Source of the DNA: Rubrivivax sp.
GTDB lineage: Bacteria; Pseudomonadota; Gammaproteobacteria; Burkholderiales; Burkholderiaceae_C
Length of the DNA: 64,000 nucleotides
Assembly (NCBI GenBank): GCA_016789955.1
Contig: JAEUPB010000108.1
Location: 1-64,000, forward strand
Direction: 5' to 3'
The position numbers and the translations under genes were made by a program. The stretch's first letter is position 1; each line of letters starts with the position of its first letter. The notes under the pieces were generated by a model that did not search any database, was not told the DNA's origin, and saw only the letters and a program-made list of their open reading frames with translations. Shown here in pieces: positions 29,480-36,897 of this stretch.

Positions 29480-32422
29480 CTACGGGCGACTCCGCAGCGC
29501 CTGCTCCAGGCGCTGCTGCAGCCACGGGTCCAGCGGCTGTCCGTCACGGACGTAGCAGCGTGCCGCCCGGGCCTGCTCGCCCGATCCATGCTGCACCAGG
29601 GCAACGACGGCACTGGCATGGGCGACGTAGAAGTCGGTCCCTTGCATGCTGCCGAGGGTCTGCGCCAGCGCCTCGTCCATCGCAGGGCCACGCACGCCCG
29701 TTGCCGCCAGCAGGCCGACGATGCGGGACCATGCGATGCAGGCCAGCGACGGGTCGCGCCCGCCCGCCAGCTGGCGGTACAGCGCCAGGGCGCGATCGAC
29801 CTGACCGGCGTCGGCATAGGCCCAGGCCAGGTTGTTGCGCAGCGTATCGCTGCCGTCGTATTCGCCCAGCGCCAAGGCTCCCTCGGCGCAGGTCAGGCCT
29901 CGCTGGCGATGCTGGGGCAAGGCACAACAGCACCACAGGAGGTTGATCGCCACGTCGACCTGCGTGCGGCGGGCCTGCAACCGCTCGGCCAGGGCCCAGG
30001 CCTCCTCGTGCAGCGGCAGGCCGCGCTCGGTCTGCCCGAGTTCGTCGTGCAGCGCGCCCAGTGATGTGAGCGCCACGGCGAGTGCGGAGCCCGCAGGTGC
30101 ACGACGCAAGGCCTGCAGCTCGACCGCCAGCGCCGGCATCGCGCCGGCCGCGTCGCCACGCTGCAGCGCCAGTTGCGACGCCAGGCGCAGCACGTCGAGG
30201 TTGCCGGGATCGCACTGTGCGGCCTCGTCGCAGCGGAGCTGGGCCTGTGCCAGCGACCCGGCCTGGAACGCGATGCGGGCCAGCACCAGCATCGCCCAGG
30301 CGCGCTCCGCCGGATCGGGCCACTGCGCCAGTGCCGTCTGCGCGGCCTCCTCGGCCTCTTCGTGGCGGGCGAGTTCCTGCAGCAACAGGGCGCGCGCCGT
30401 GAGCAGGCTGGCGCACGCACGGCCATCGTGCGGCTGCTGCGCCTGCCAACGGGCCAGCTGCGGCAACAGATGCGCATGCAGCCCGCGCGAGCGCGCGAGA
30501 TGCACCGCCTCCCAGGCGGCCTGCAGCGCGGGCAGGGGTTGTCCTGCCGCCCACCAGTGCTGCGCGCGGGCCTCCGGTGGCAGCTGGGCGGCCAGCGAGC
30601 GTGCCACGCGCGCATGGGTCCAGCGCAGGGCCTCCGCGGACAGCGCATGCTGCACGGCTTCGCGCACGAGCTCGTGCGCGAAGCGGCGGCCGTCGAGCAG
30701 GCCGGCCGAACGCGCCTGCGCCAGCGCCTGCGCCGCCACCCAGGGCGACAGCTCGGCGGCATCGGCCAGGCCTTCCACCTCGTGCACCTCGCCGGCCACG
30801 GCGGTGGCCGCCAGCAGGCGCTGCGCGGCGTCGCTGAGCCGGCGCACGCGGCGCTGGATGAGCTCGCCCAGGCGCGCCGGCAAGGCCGACGCCCGCAGGT
30901 CGGCCGCCTGGGCCTCGAGGCGGGCGATCCAGTGGGCGTCGCCGGCGTCGAGCTGGCGTCCTTCGAATCGATCGCGCAGCAGTTCGAGCGCGTAGAACGG
31001 GTTGCCGCCCGAACGCTCGTGCAGCCACGCCGCGGCCAGGGGCGCGGCGTCGGGTGCCGCACGCGCCACCACGGCCAGCAGGTGCGCCAGGCCGGCGCTG
31101 TCGAGCGGCTGCAGCGCCAGCTGGCGCACACCCTGCTGCTGCGCCAGTGCGGCCACGAGCGCCTGCGCTTCGGGCCGCAGCTCCCCGGGCCGGAAGGCCA
31201 CGATCAGGCGCGTCCGCCCGGCCCGGGCCAGCTGCATCAGCAACTCGGCGGTACTGGCGTCGAGCCACTGCGCGTCGTCGGCCACCACCGCGGCGGCGCT
31301 GGCCTGGAGCAGGCCGGCGGCGGCCTGGAGCACGCGCATCGGCACCTCGCCGGCATCGTCGGGGCCTGCGTCGCGTGCCGCCACGGCATCGGGCAGCAGC
31401 CGCCGCAGGTCGGCCCAGGGGCCTTCCAGCGCGGGCAGGGCCAGGCGCTGGTCGTCCAGCCAGGCCACCAGCGGGGCCAGCGCAGCGCCATCGGTCTCGT
31501 GGCACCGCAGCCAGGCCGCGGCGGGAAGGTTCTCTTCGAGCAGCCGGGTCTTGCCGACGCCGGCGACACCCGCCACAAGGACCACACGCTCGAGCGGGTC
31601 CTGCAGGGTTGCGCTTTCCGCCTCGCGGGCCACCAGCCGCGGCGGCTGCAGCACCGCGTGGGGCAGCTTCGTCGGCGACGCGGCGGCCCCGGGCGGCGGC
31701 ACGTCGTCGATCGAGTGGCCACCGAGCTGTCGCTGCACATGGGCGTGGAGCTCGGCCTCGGCAACGGTGCCGAGCTGCTCGCGCAGGCAGCGTTGCAAGT
31801 CTTCGAAGGCGGCCAGGGCTTCGTCACGCCGTCCGTCGGCCAGCAGGGCGTCGAACAGTGCGCGCAGCACGGTCTCGTCGCAGCGGTCGAGTTCGAACAC
31901 GCGTCGCAACAGGTCCGATGCGGCGCGGGGCGGCACCAGCGGCACCGCACGCAGCACGGCCTCGCGCCACTGGGCCAGCAGCACGCCGCGCTGCGAGGCT
32001 GCCCACTCGCCCAGGGCCGGAAAGGAGCGGAAGCTCAGGCCGGTGGCGAAGCCGCGATGCGGCAGTGCTGCAGCGGTCAGCCAGTCACCGCGCGCGCAGG
32101 CGCCGCGCAGCCGCTCGACGTCACTGGGCAGCGACATGCGCAGGCGGCGCGGTTCGGCCAGCAGCGCGGGCTCGAGCTGCCAGCGGCGCAGCAACGGCCG
32201 CAGGCGATTGAGGTTGACGCGCAGGTTGTGCTGGGCCGTGGCCTCGTCGGCCCGCGGCCAGAACAACGCTGCGAGTTCGTCGCGCAGCACCCAGTCGCCC
32301 TGCGCGCCGAGGCAGGCCACCAGGTAGCCCGGCACGCTGTCGGGCAGCTCGTGGCGCACCGGGCCGAGCCACAGACAGGGCGATGCCAGCAACTGAAGGT
32401 GGGCCGCGTGGGTCTCGAGCAT
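29480..32422 (-). CDS. AfsR/SARP-like transcriptional regulator with ATPase and TPR-like repeats
   Basis: This 980-residue regulator begins with an OmpR-like winged-helix DNA-binding region (about 10-100: DELAALFWPRADEATAQHNL, RVNLNRLRPLL). A bacterial transcriptional activator domain (BTAD) follows at about 155-240. An AAA/STAND NTPase comes next (Walker A GVAGVGKTRLL; Walker B AAVVADDAQWLD), then a long helical C-terminal half of TPR-like repeats (e.g. ARHEEAEEAAQTALAQWP). This is the architecture of Streptomyces AfsR and related SARP-STAND activators, which also occur in betaproteobacteria. The start codon lies next to an AT-rich TATATC sequence (32433-32440 region). It is divergent from a small gene, with paired 11-bp-phased heptamers between them. 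Confidence 0.85.
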   Translation of the reverse strand: MLETHAAHLQLLASPCLWLGPVRHELPDSVPGYLVACLGAQGDWVLRDELAALFWPRADEATAQHNLRVNLNRLRPLLRRWQLEPALLAEPRRLRMSLPSDVERLRGACARGDWLTAAALPHRGFATGLSFRSFPALGEWAASQRGVLLAQWREAVLRAVPLVPPRAASDLLRRVFELDRCDETVLRALFDALLADGRRDEALAAFEDLQRCLREQLGTVAEAELHAHVQRQLGGHSIDDVPPPGAAASPTKLPHAVLQPPRLVAREAESATLQDPLERVVLVAGVAGVGKTRLLEENLPAAAWLRCHETDGAALAPLVAWLDDQRLALPALEGPWADLRRLLPDAVAARDAGPDDAGEVPMRVLQAAAGLLQASAAAVVADDAQWLDASTAELLMQLARAGRTRLIVAFRPGELRPEAQALVAALAQQQGVRQLALQPLDSAGLAHLLAVVARAAPDAAPLAAAWLHERSGGNPFYALELLRDRFEGRQLDAGDAHWIARLEAQAADLRASALPARLGELIQRRVRRLSDAAQRLLAATAVAGEVHEVEGLADAAELSPWVAAQALAQARSAGLLDGRRFAHELVREAVQHALSAEALRWTHARVARSLAAQLPPEARAQHWWAAGQPLPALQAAWEAVHLARSRGLHAHLLPQLARWQAQQPHDGRACASLLTARALLLQELARHEEAEEAAQTALAQWPDPAERAWAMLVLARIAFQAGSLAQAQLRCDEAAQCDPGNLDVLRLASQLALQRGDAAGAMPALAVELQALRRAPAGSALAVALTSLGALHDELGQTERGLPLHEEAWALAERLQARRTQVDVAINLLWCCCALPQHRQRGLTCAEGALALGEYDGSDTLRNNLAWAYADAGQVDRALALYRQLAGGRDPSLACIAWSRIVGLLAATGVRGPAMDEALAQTLGSMQGTDFYVAHASAVVALVQHGSGEQARAARCYVRDGQPLDPWLQQRLEQALRSRP

Positions 32423-32500
32423 CGCTGCTGCCGATATACACGAGGGCCGGCGGCCCGTGCAAGCCGCGCGGCGGGCGCGCCCGGCCTAAAGCGCCTGACC

Positions 32501-32534
32501 ATGAGACGGCAATGAGACGCCAGGCCCCTAGGCT
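32501..32534 (+). promoter_or_regulatory. SARP-type operator (11-bp-phased heptamers) and -10-like element
   Basis: ATGAGAC occurs at 32501-32507 and again at 32512-32518, exactly 11 bp apart. Ten bases after the second copy lies TAGGCT (32529-32534), in the place of a -10 hexamer. SARP activators of the ActII-4/DnrI type bind heptamer direct repeats with 11-bp phasing just upstream of the -10 box. The site sits between the divergent regulator gene and the small gene, so it could control both. Confidence 0.55.
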
Positions 32535-32575
32535 GGATGCCCTTCGTCAGCGGCCGGGCCACGGCACACCACGAC

Positions 32576-32761
32576 ATGGGGCGCTCGCACACGCCGATCC
32601 CGAGTTTCCTGCTGCGCATCGTGCCCCGGCAGGAGACGCGACGCACGCTGCACTACGAACTGCGCGACCTCGGTTCGGGCCAGGTGCATCGCTTCACGTC
32701 GCTGCTCGCGCTGCGGCGATTCCTGTCGACTCTCGCGCCGCATGAGCGCGGGGTGCCATGA
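32576..32761 (+). CDS. Small protein of a type often found beside SARP-like regulators
   Basis: This 61-residue protein (ATG at 32576; an ATG at 32537 adds 13 residues and would begin almost at the predicted transcript start). The core reads FLLRIVPRQETRRTLHYELR followed by GSGQVHRFTSLLALRRFLST. This fits, from memory, a small family with the pattern (I/V)xH/LxxSGExxxFxSLxxLxxFL found near AfsR-like regulators in diverse bacteria. The family has no known function. It lies between the SARP-type operator and the PEP-CTERM gene. Confidence 0.6.
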   Translation: MGRSHTPIPSFLLRIVPRQETRRTLHYELRDLGSGQVHRFTSLLALRRFLSTLAPHERGVP

Positions 32762-32791
32762 GACGGCGATGAGATGGCCGCTGCGCACACT
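32758..32791 (+). promoter_or_regulatory. Second SARP-type operator upstream of the PEP-CTERM gene
   Basis: ATGAGAC (32758-32764) and ATGAGAT (32769-32775) are again 11 bp apart with the same GGC(A/G) spacer as the site at 32501. A CACACT hexamer (32786-32791) begins ten bases after the second heptamer, the same distance as TAGGCT in the first site. The coding region starts at 32825. The first heptamer overlaps the stop codon of the small gene. Confidence 0.5.
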
Positions 32792-32824
32792 GAATCCGTC
32801 ACCCCACTCCTCGGAGGATCCGTC

Positions 32825-33796
32825 ATGAACAGCTGCTCGAGCGCCCCACTTCCTGCTTCCGGCCTGATCGCGTCAGCGCTGCCGAAAGCAGACCGCGCGC
32901 CCCGGGTGCGCGTGGCGTTGGTGGCCTGTGCACTCGCCGTGCCGATGCTCGCATCGGCCACGCCCTTGTTGACGACGCGCATCGGCCCGCTCGGGGCCGG
33001 CAGCGCAAGCTGCCTGCGAGACGCCAATCGGTCGGCCAGCGCGGGCCCGCTGGTCGACACGCAGGTCTGCGCACGCGATGTCCTGGGCCCGCAGAGCGCG
33101 GCGGCCTTCGCCGTGGCCGACTTTGGCAGCCTGGGCGCGTCGACCGTGCTGACCATGTCACCCATCTTCCTCAGCACACCCTCCATCACCGGCAACACCA
33201 CCGTCAGCTTTCAGGCCGAATACGTCTTCAGCGGCCCGGGGGCCAGCGTGCCGGTGGAGCTGAACCTCGACCTCGACGGGGTGCTCTCGTCGACAGGCAT
33301 TTTCAGCAGCGCCTTCATGCAGATCGTGCTCGAGGTATCCGGCGCACCTCGGCGGACGGCGAAGATCGAGATCATCGACGGGGGCCGCGTCGTCACAGAG
33401 ACGGGGCTCGACGGGGATGTCGACTTCTCGGCCCTGCTCGGACTGGCCGGCGGCGGCGTCGAGATCGACACCGAGACCTTCACCGTCCCCGTCGGCGTGC
33501 CCGTGACGATGCGGCTGGCGCTGCTGACCGGCGGCGGCCTGGGATCGAACGGCGATGGCGTGACCATGAACTCGACCAGCGACTTCGACTCCACGCTGAC
33601 CTTCAATCGCGACGGCCCGGTGTTCTCGATGCCGGCAGGCTACACCGTCAACGGCCCCGGTGTCGTCGACAACCGATGGATCGGCGCATTGCCGCCCGGC
33701 GCGGTTCCCGAGCCGGGATCGCTGGTGCTGGCGGCATTGGGCCTTGCAGGTCTGATCGCGCCGAACCGGCGCGGTGGATGCCGACGAGGCCGCTGA
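32825..33796 (+). CDS. PEP-CTERM sorting-domain protein, secreted
   Basis: This 323-residue protein has a long basic N-terminus, then a signal sequence (VRVALVACALAVPMLASA, about 35-53). The mature part is beta-rich, Gly/Ser/Thr-rich, with few charged residues and one Cys pair (about 69 and 88). The C-terminus is a full PEP-CTERM signal: VPEPGSLVLAALGLAGLIAP followed by NRRGG. Such proteins are processed by exosortase and usually end up at the cell surface or in exopolysaccharide. A GGAGGA site (32813-32818) supports the ATG. It lies immediately downstream of a SARP-type operator. Its stop codon lies within the right copy of the 45-bp repeat. Confidence 0.85.
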   Translation: MNSCSSAPLPASGLIASALPKADRAPRVRVALVACALAVPMLASATPLLTTRIGPLGAGSASCLRDANRSASAGPLVDTQVCARDVLGPQSAAAFAVADFGSLGASTVLTMSPIFLSTPSITGNTTVSFQAEYVFSGPGASVPVELNLDLDGVLSSTGIFSSAFMQIVLEVSGAPRRTAKIEIIDGGRVVTETGLDGDVDFSALLGLAGGGVEIDTETFTVPVGVPVTMRLALLTGGGLGSNGDGVTMNSTSDFDSTLTFNRDGPVFSMPAGYTVNGPGVVDNRWIGALPPGAVPEPGSLVLAALGLAGLIAPNRRGGCRRGR

Positions 33797-33836
33797 TCAA
33801 GATGCCGGGGCTGCTGCTGGCGGGGTGACCGCGCCG
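33792..33836. repeat. Right copy of the 45-bp imperfect direct repeat
   Basis: This segment matches 29391-29435 at 42 of 45 positions. Here it contains the stop codon of the PEP-CTERM gene (plus strand) and the last codons of the vanA-like gene (minus strand), whose C-terminal TPPAAAPAS is read from the repeat in antisense. The two genes abut with no gap. Confidence 0.75.
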
Positions 33837-34858
33837 CGCTCGGCCGCCACCAGCCGGTCGATGATGCGACGCGCATGCACGCCGCCGGCGTCGATGTTGA
33901 GCTTGAGCAGCGTACGGCCCGGCCACTGCAGGTGGTTGCGCTGCTGCTGCTCGAGCACCTCCAGGTCCTCGCCGAAGATCCTGCCCTGGCCTTCGCGGAT
34001 CTGCGCGGTGAGCGCCTTGTCCTCGGGCCGGAAGTTGCGCGCCATGCCCCAGAAGTACCAGATCGACGTGTCGGTCTCGGGCGTGATGAAGTCCACCACC
34101 CAGCTCGACACCTTCTTGTCGGCCGGCGCGTGGTAGCCCCCGTGGCCGGCCAGGGCCACGCCGACCTCGATCAGCACGTGGCTGGGCGGCGTGTAGTGGC
34201 AGACCTGCCAGCGGTCGACCGGCTGGTCGTCGGGCAGCTGGTGGCTGCGCAGCGCCATGCGCCAGAACGGCGGCGCATGGATGCCGTTCATGAAACGCTC
34301 GGTGATCACGTGGTCGCCCTCCACCCGCGTCGTGCAGGGGGTCTCGTCGATCTCGGGCTGGCCGATGCTGGTGGCGTGCACGTAGGTCTCGTGCGTCAGG
34401 TCCATCAGGTTGTCGATCATCAGCCGGTAGTCGCAGGCGATGTGGTACAGGCCGCCGCCGTAGGCCCACGCCGGGTCGGAAGCCCAGGCCAGTTCGGGGA
34501 TCAGCGCCTCGTCGGCCCGTGCAGCGTCGCCAGGCCACAGCCAGACGAAGCCGTGGCGCTCGACCACCGGATAGCTGCGCACCGGCGGGAAGGCCCGCAC
34601 CCGCTGCCCGGGCATCGCCACGGTGCGGCCGTCGCAGCCCATCTCGAGGCCGTGGTAGCCGCAGATCAGCTTGCCTTCCTCCACGCGGCCGAGCGACAGC
34701 GGCGCGCCGCGGTGCGGGCACCAGTCCTCGAGCGCCACCGCCTGGCCGCCCGGCCCGCGGTAGAGCACGAGGCGCTGGTTGCAGATGACGCGGCCGAGCG
34801 GCTGGCCATCGATCTCGGAGGGGGCGCAGGCGACGTACCAGGTGTTGAGCGGCGGCAT
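33797..34858 (-). CDS. vanA: Rieske non-haem iron oxygenase, vanillate O-demethylase oxygenase subunit type
   Basis: This 353-residue oxygenase has a Rieske [2Fe-2S] domain with C47/H49 (WCPHRGAPLSLG) and C66/H69 (ICGYHGLEMGCDG). The mononuclear iron motif is DNLMDLTHETYVHATS. VanA proteins start M-x-P-x-NTWYVAC; the matching ATG here is 34858, giving MPPLNTWYVAC. Three upstream in-frame starts (34864, 34876, and TTG 34882) overlap the operator region and are less likely. VanA demethylates vanillate or related methoxybenzoates using electrons from a VanB reductase, but no vanB gene lies in this window. A MarR regulator is encoded upstream on the same strand. Confidence 0.85.
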   Translation of the reverse strand: MPPLNTWYVACAPSEIDGQPLGRVICNQRLVLYRGPGGQAVALEDWCPHRGAPLSLGRVEEGKLICGYHGLEMGCDGRTVAMPGQRVRAFPPVRSYPVVERHGFVWLWPGDAARADEALIPELAWASDPAWAYGGGLYHIACDYRLMIDNLMDLTHETYVHATSIGQPEIDETPCTTRVEGDHVITERFMNGIHAPPFWRMALRSHQLPDDQPVDRWQVCHYTPPSHVLIEVGVALAGHGGYHAPADKKVSSWVVDFITPETDTSIWYFWGMARNFRPEDKALTAQIREGQGRIFGEDLEVLEQQQRNHLQWPGRTLLKLNIDAGGVHARRIIDRLVAAERGAVTPPAAAPAS

Positions 34859-34868
34859 GGGCATCTCA

Positions 34869-34901
34869 TTCAGCATACTCAATGACGTTCAGAATACTGA
34901 A
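34869..34901. promoter_or_regulatory. Tandem inverted-repeat operator upstream of vanA, probably MarR-binding
   Basis: TTCAG-AATA-CTGAA at 34888-34901 is a perfect 5-4-5 inverted repeat. TTCAG-CATA-CTCAA at 34869-34882 is the same with one mismatch; their starts are 19 bp apart (about two helical turns). The pair is markedly more AT-rich than its surroundings and lies between the MarR gene and the vanA start. This is the usual position and form of MarR-family operators. Confidence 0.65.
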
Positions 34902-34982
34902 TGACGCGACTGTCGTGGTGTGATTCCGATCCGGGTATACCCGCGGTCGCGGGTGAGTGCGGGCCTTCGTGGGGCCGGCCGT

Positions 34983-35465
34983 TCAGACCTGCACGATCCG
35001 CTTCAGCAGGTCCAGCAGCTGGGCGCGCTCGGCCGCCGACAGTGGGGCGAGCAGCGAGCCGTACATCGGGCGCACCTGCGGCAGCATGGCCGCGAGCACT
35101 GCCTCGCCGGCGGGCGTGAGCCGAAGGGCGCGCTGCCGCCGCGGCAGCAGCTCGCGCTCGATCCAGCCCTTGGCGTCCAGCCGCGCCGCGATGTCGGCGG
35201 TGGTCGAGGTGTCCAGCGCGACGGCGTCGGCGAGCGTCACCTGGTCGATGCCGGGCCGGTCGGCCAGCGTGCGCAGCACCGCGTACTGCACCGGCGTCAC
35301 GTCGCGGCCATGGGTCGCATGGAAGGCCGCCACAGCCGCCTGGTGGGCGCGGCGCAGCAGGTGGCCGGCCTCGTCGACGAGCGCGAGGGGTTCCGCATCG
35401 AGGGCCGTCGCGCGCTGCTTCGGTGACGGTGGGGTCCGGGCGGCCCTCGGTGCTCGCGTGCTCAC
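34983..35465 (-). CDS. MarR family transcriptional regulator
   Basis: This 160-residue regulator has the MarR winged helix: LLRRAHQAAVAAFHATHGRD, VTPVQYAVLRTLADRPGIDQ, LADAVALDTSTTADIAARLD (recognition helix region) and LLPRRQRALRLTPAGEAVL (wing). It starts with GTG at 35465, 15 bp after the M48 protease stop, and is followed by the twin operator and vanA. It probably represses vanA and is released by an aromatic ligand. The classical vanAB repressor VanR is GntR-type, so this is a different arrangement. Confidence 0.88.
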   Translation of the reverse strand: MSTRAPRAARTPPSPKQRATALDAEPLALVDEAGHLLRRAHQAAVAAFHATHGRDVTPVQYAVLRTLADRPGIDQVTLADAVALDTSTTADIAARLDAKGWIERELLPRRQRALRLTPAGEAVLAAMLPQVRPMYGSLLAPLSAAERAQLLDLLKRIVQV

Positions 35466-35480
35466 GGGGCGGCAGTCTAC

Positions 35481-36791
35481 TCAGCGGCCCGGTGCCGACG
35501 CCACCGCCGCCGGGGCACGTGCCTCCCGCTGCATCTCCGCCTTGAACCGCATCGCCATCTCCACGCGTTTGCGGCCGCTGGGGTGCGTGTAGAACAGGAC
35601 CTCTTCCACCGGTCCCGGCTCGAGCTTGCGGTACTCGCCGAGCTTGAGTGCCACTGCCGCGAATGCGTCGGGCTCGCGCGACGCGGCCAGCCCGAAGCGG
35701 TCAGCCTCGATCTCCTGCATGCGCGTGATGTTCAGGAACAGCGGCGAGGCGACGAGCTGGAAGGCCGTGAACGCCGCCAGCAGCACCGGGAAGCCGGCCA
35801 CGTCGGCTGCGTCGCGCAAGGCGTAGCGGGCCTGTACGCGTGCCAGCACCCAGCCGGCGAAGGCGAACATCGCCACGAACAGCGGGATCTGGAACATCGT
35901 CGCCTTCAGCCCGTGGTTCAGCACGTAGTGTCCGATCTCGTGCGCCATCACCATGCGCACCTCGGGCAGCGAGGCGCGGTTCAGCAGGTTGTCGTTGAGC
36001 GCGATGCGCATCGTCCCGGCGAAGCCCGCGACATTGGCGCTGATGCGCTTGTGCTGCTTGCTGGCGTTGAACTGATACACCTCCTCGGCCGGCACGCCGT
36101 GCGCGCGCGCCAACGACAGCACCTCGTCGCGCACGCGCGCGTCCTGCACCGGCTCATAGCGGTTGAACAGCGGCGCGATGAACGGTGGGTAGATGAACGA
36201 GCCGAACAGCGTGAAGGCGACCGTCACGCACGCGCCCCACAGCCACCAGGTGCGCGGCGCGCGCCGGATCACGGCGTAGATCACCACCAGCGCCAGCGCG
36301 CCGAGCAGCAGGGTCAACGCGACATCGATCAGCGCCTCGCCGAACCACGCGCCGAAGGTCTGGTTCGACAGACCGTACTGGTGCTCGCGGAAGTAGCCCG
36401 AGTAGATCTCCAGCGGCAGCCCCAGCAGCGACAGCAGCGCCAGCGCGCCCAGTGCGTAGAGCGCCACCTGCAGTGTGCGCCGGCGCGTGGTGCGTTCGGC
36501 GGCGTCGCGCAGGCGTCGCGAGATGCCGGTGGCCATCAGCAGCCACGCGCTGGCCACGCCGACCAGCGCGCTCAAGCCCTGCAGCCAGTAGCCGCCTTCG
36601 TAGTACGCGTCGGTCTTGGCGCGCCGCTCGGCCGGCACCGTGGCCAGCCAGGCGTTCGTGGCGGCCACGGGGTCCAGAGGCACCGCCTGCGCCGCCGCGG
36701 GGATCTCGGGTGGCGGCGGTGCGGCATGCAGCCAGGGGGTGAGGCCGAGCAGGCACAGCGCGAACAGGCAACGGAGCAAGGATCGGAGCAT
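35481..36791 (-). CDS. M48 family (Ste24/CAAX-like) membrane metalloprotease
   Basis: This 436-residue integral membrane peptidase has an N-terminal signal or first helix (1-23). Several transmembrane helices surround the zinc motif HEIGHYVLNH; the third zinc ligand is the Glu in QEIEADRFGLAA. The conserved late motif LFYTHPSGRKRVEMA is present. STE24-like proteases act on membrane-proximal substrates. A short palindrome, TACCGGCCCGGTA (36802-36814), lies just upstream of the start. It is 106 bp downstream of the OmpA-family gene on the same strand. Confidence 0.92.
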   Translation of the reverse strand: MLRSLLRCLFALCLLGLTPWLHAAPPPPEIPAAAQAVPLDPVAATNAWLATVPAERRAKTDAYYEGGYWLQGLSALVGVASAWLLMATGISRRLRDAAERTTRRRTLQVALYALGALALLSLLGLPLEIYSGYFREHQYGLSNQTFGAWFGEALIDVALTLLLGALALVVIYAVIRRAPRTWWLWGACVTVAFTLFGSFIYPPFIAPLFNRYEPVQDARVRDEVLSLARAHGVPAEEVYQFNASKQHKRISANVAGFAGTMRIALNDNLLNRASLPEVRMVMAHEIGHYVLNHGLKATMFQIPLFVAMFAFAGWVLARVQARYALRDAADVAGFPVLLAAFTAFQLVASPLFLNITRMQEIEADRFGLAASREPDAFAAVALKLGEYRKLEPGPVEEVLFYTHPSGRKRVEMAMRFKAEMQREARAPAAVASAPGR

Positions 36792-36897
36792 CCCGGGACG
36801 ATACCGGCCCGGTACCGCTCGTCGCCGCGCCTTGCGACGGATGGGCAGACGGAGGGGTCGAGTGGCCACGGCCCCGCGAAGGGCCGCCGCCGGCTCG

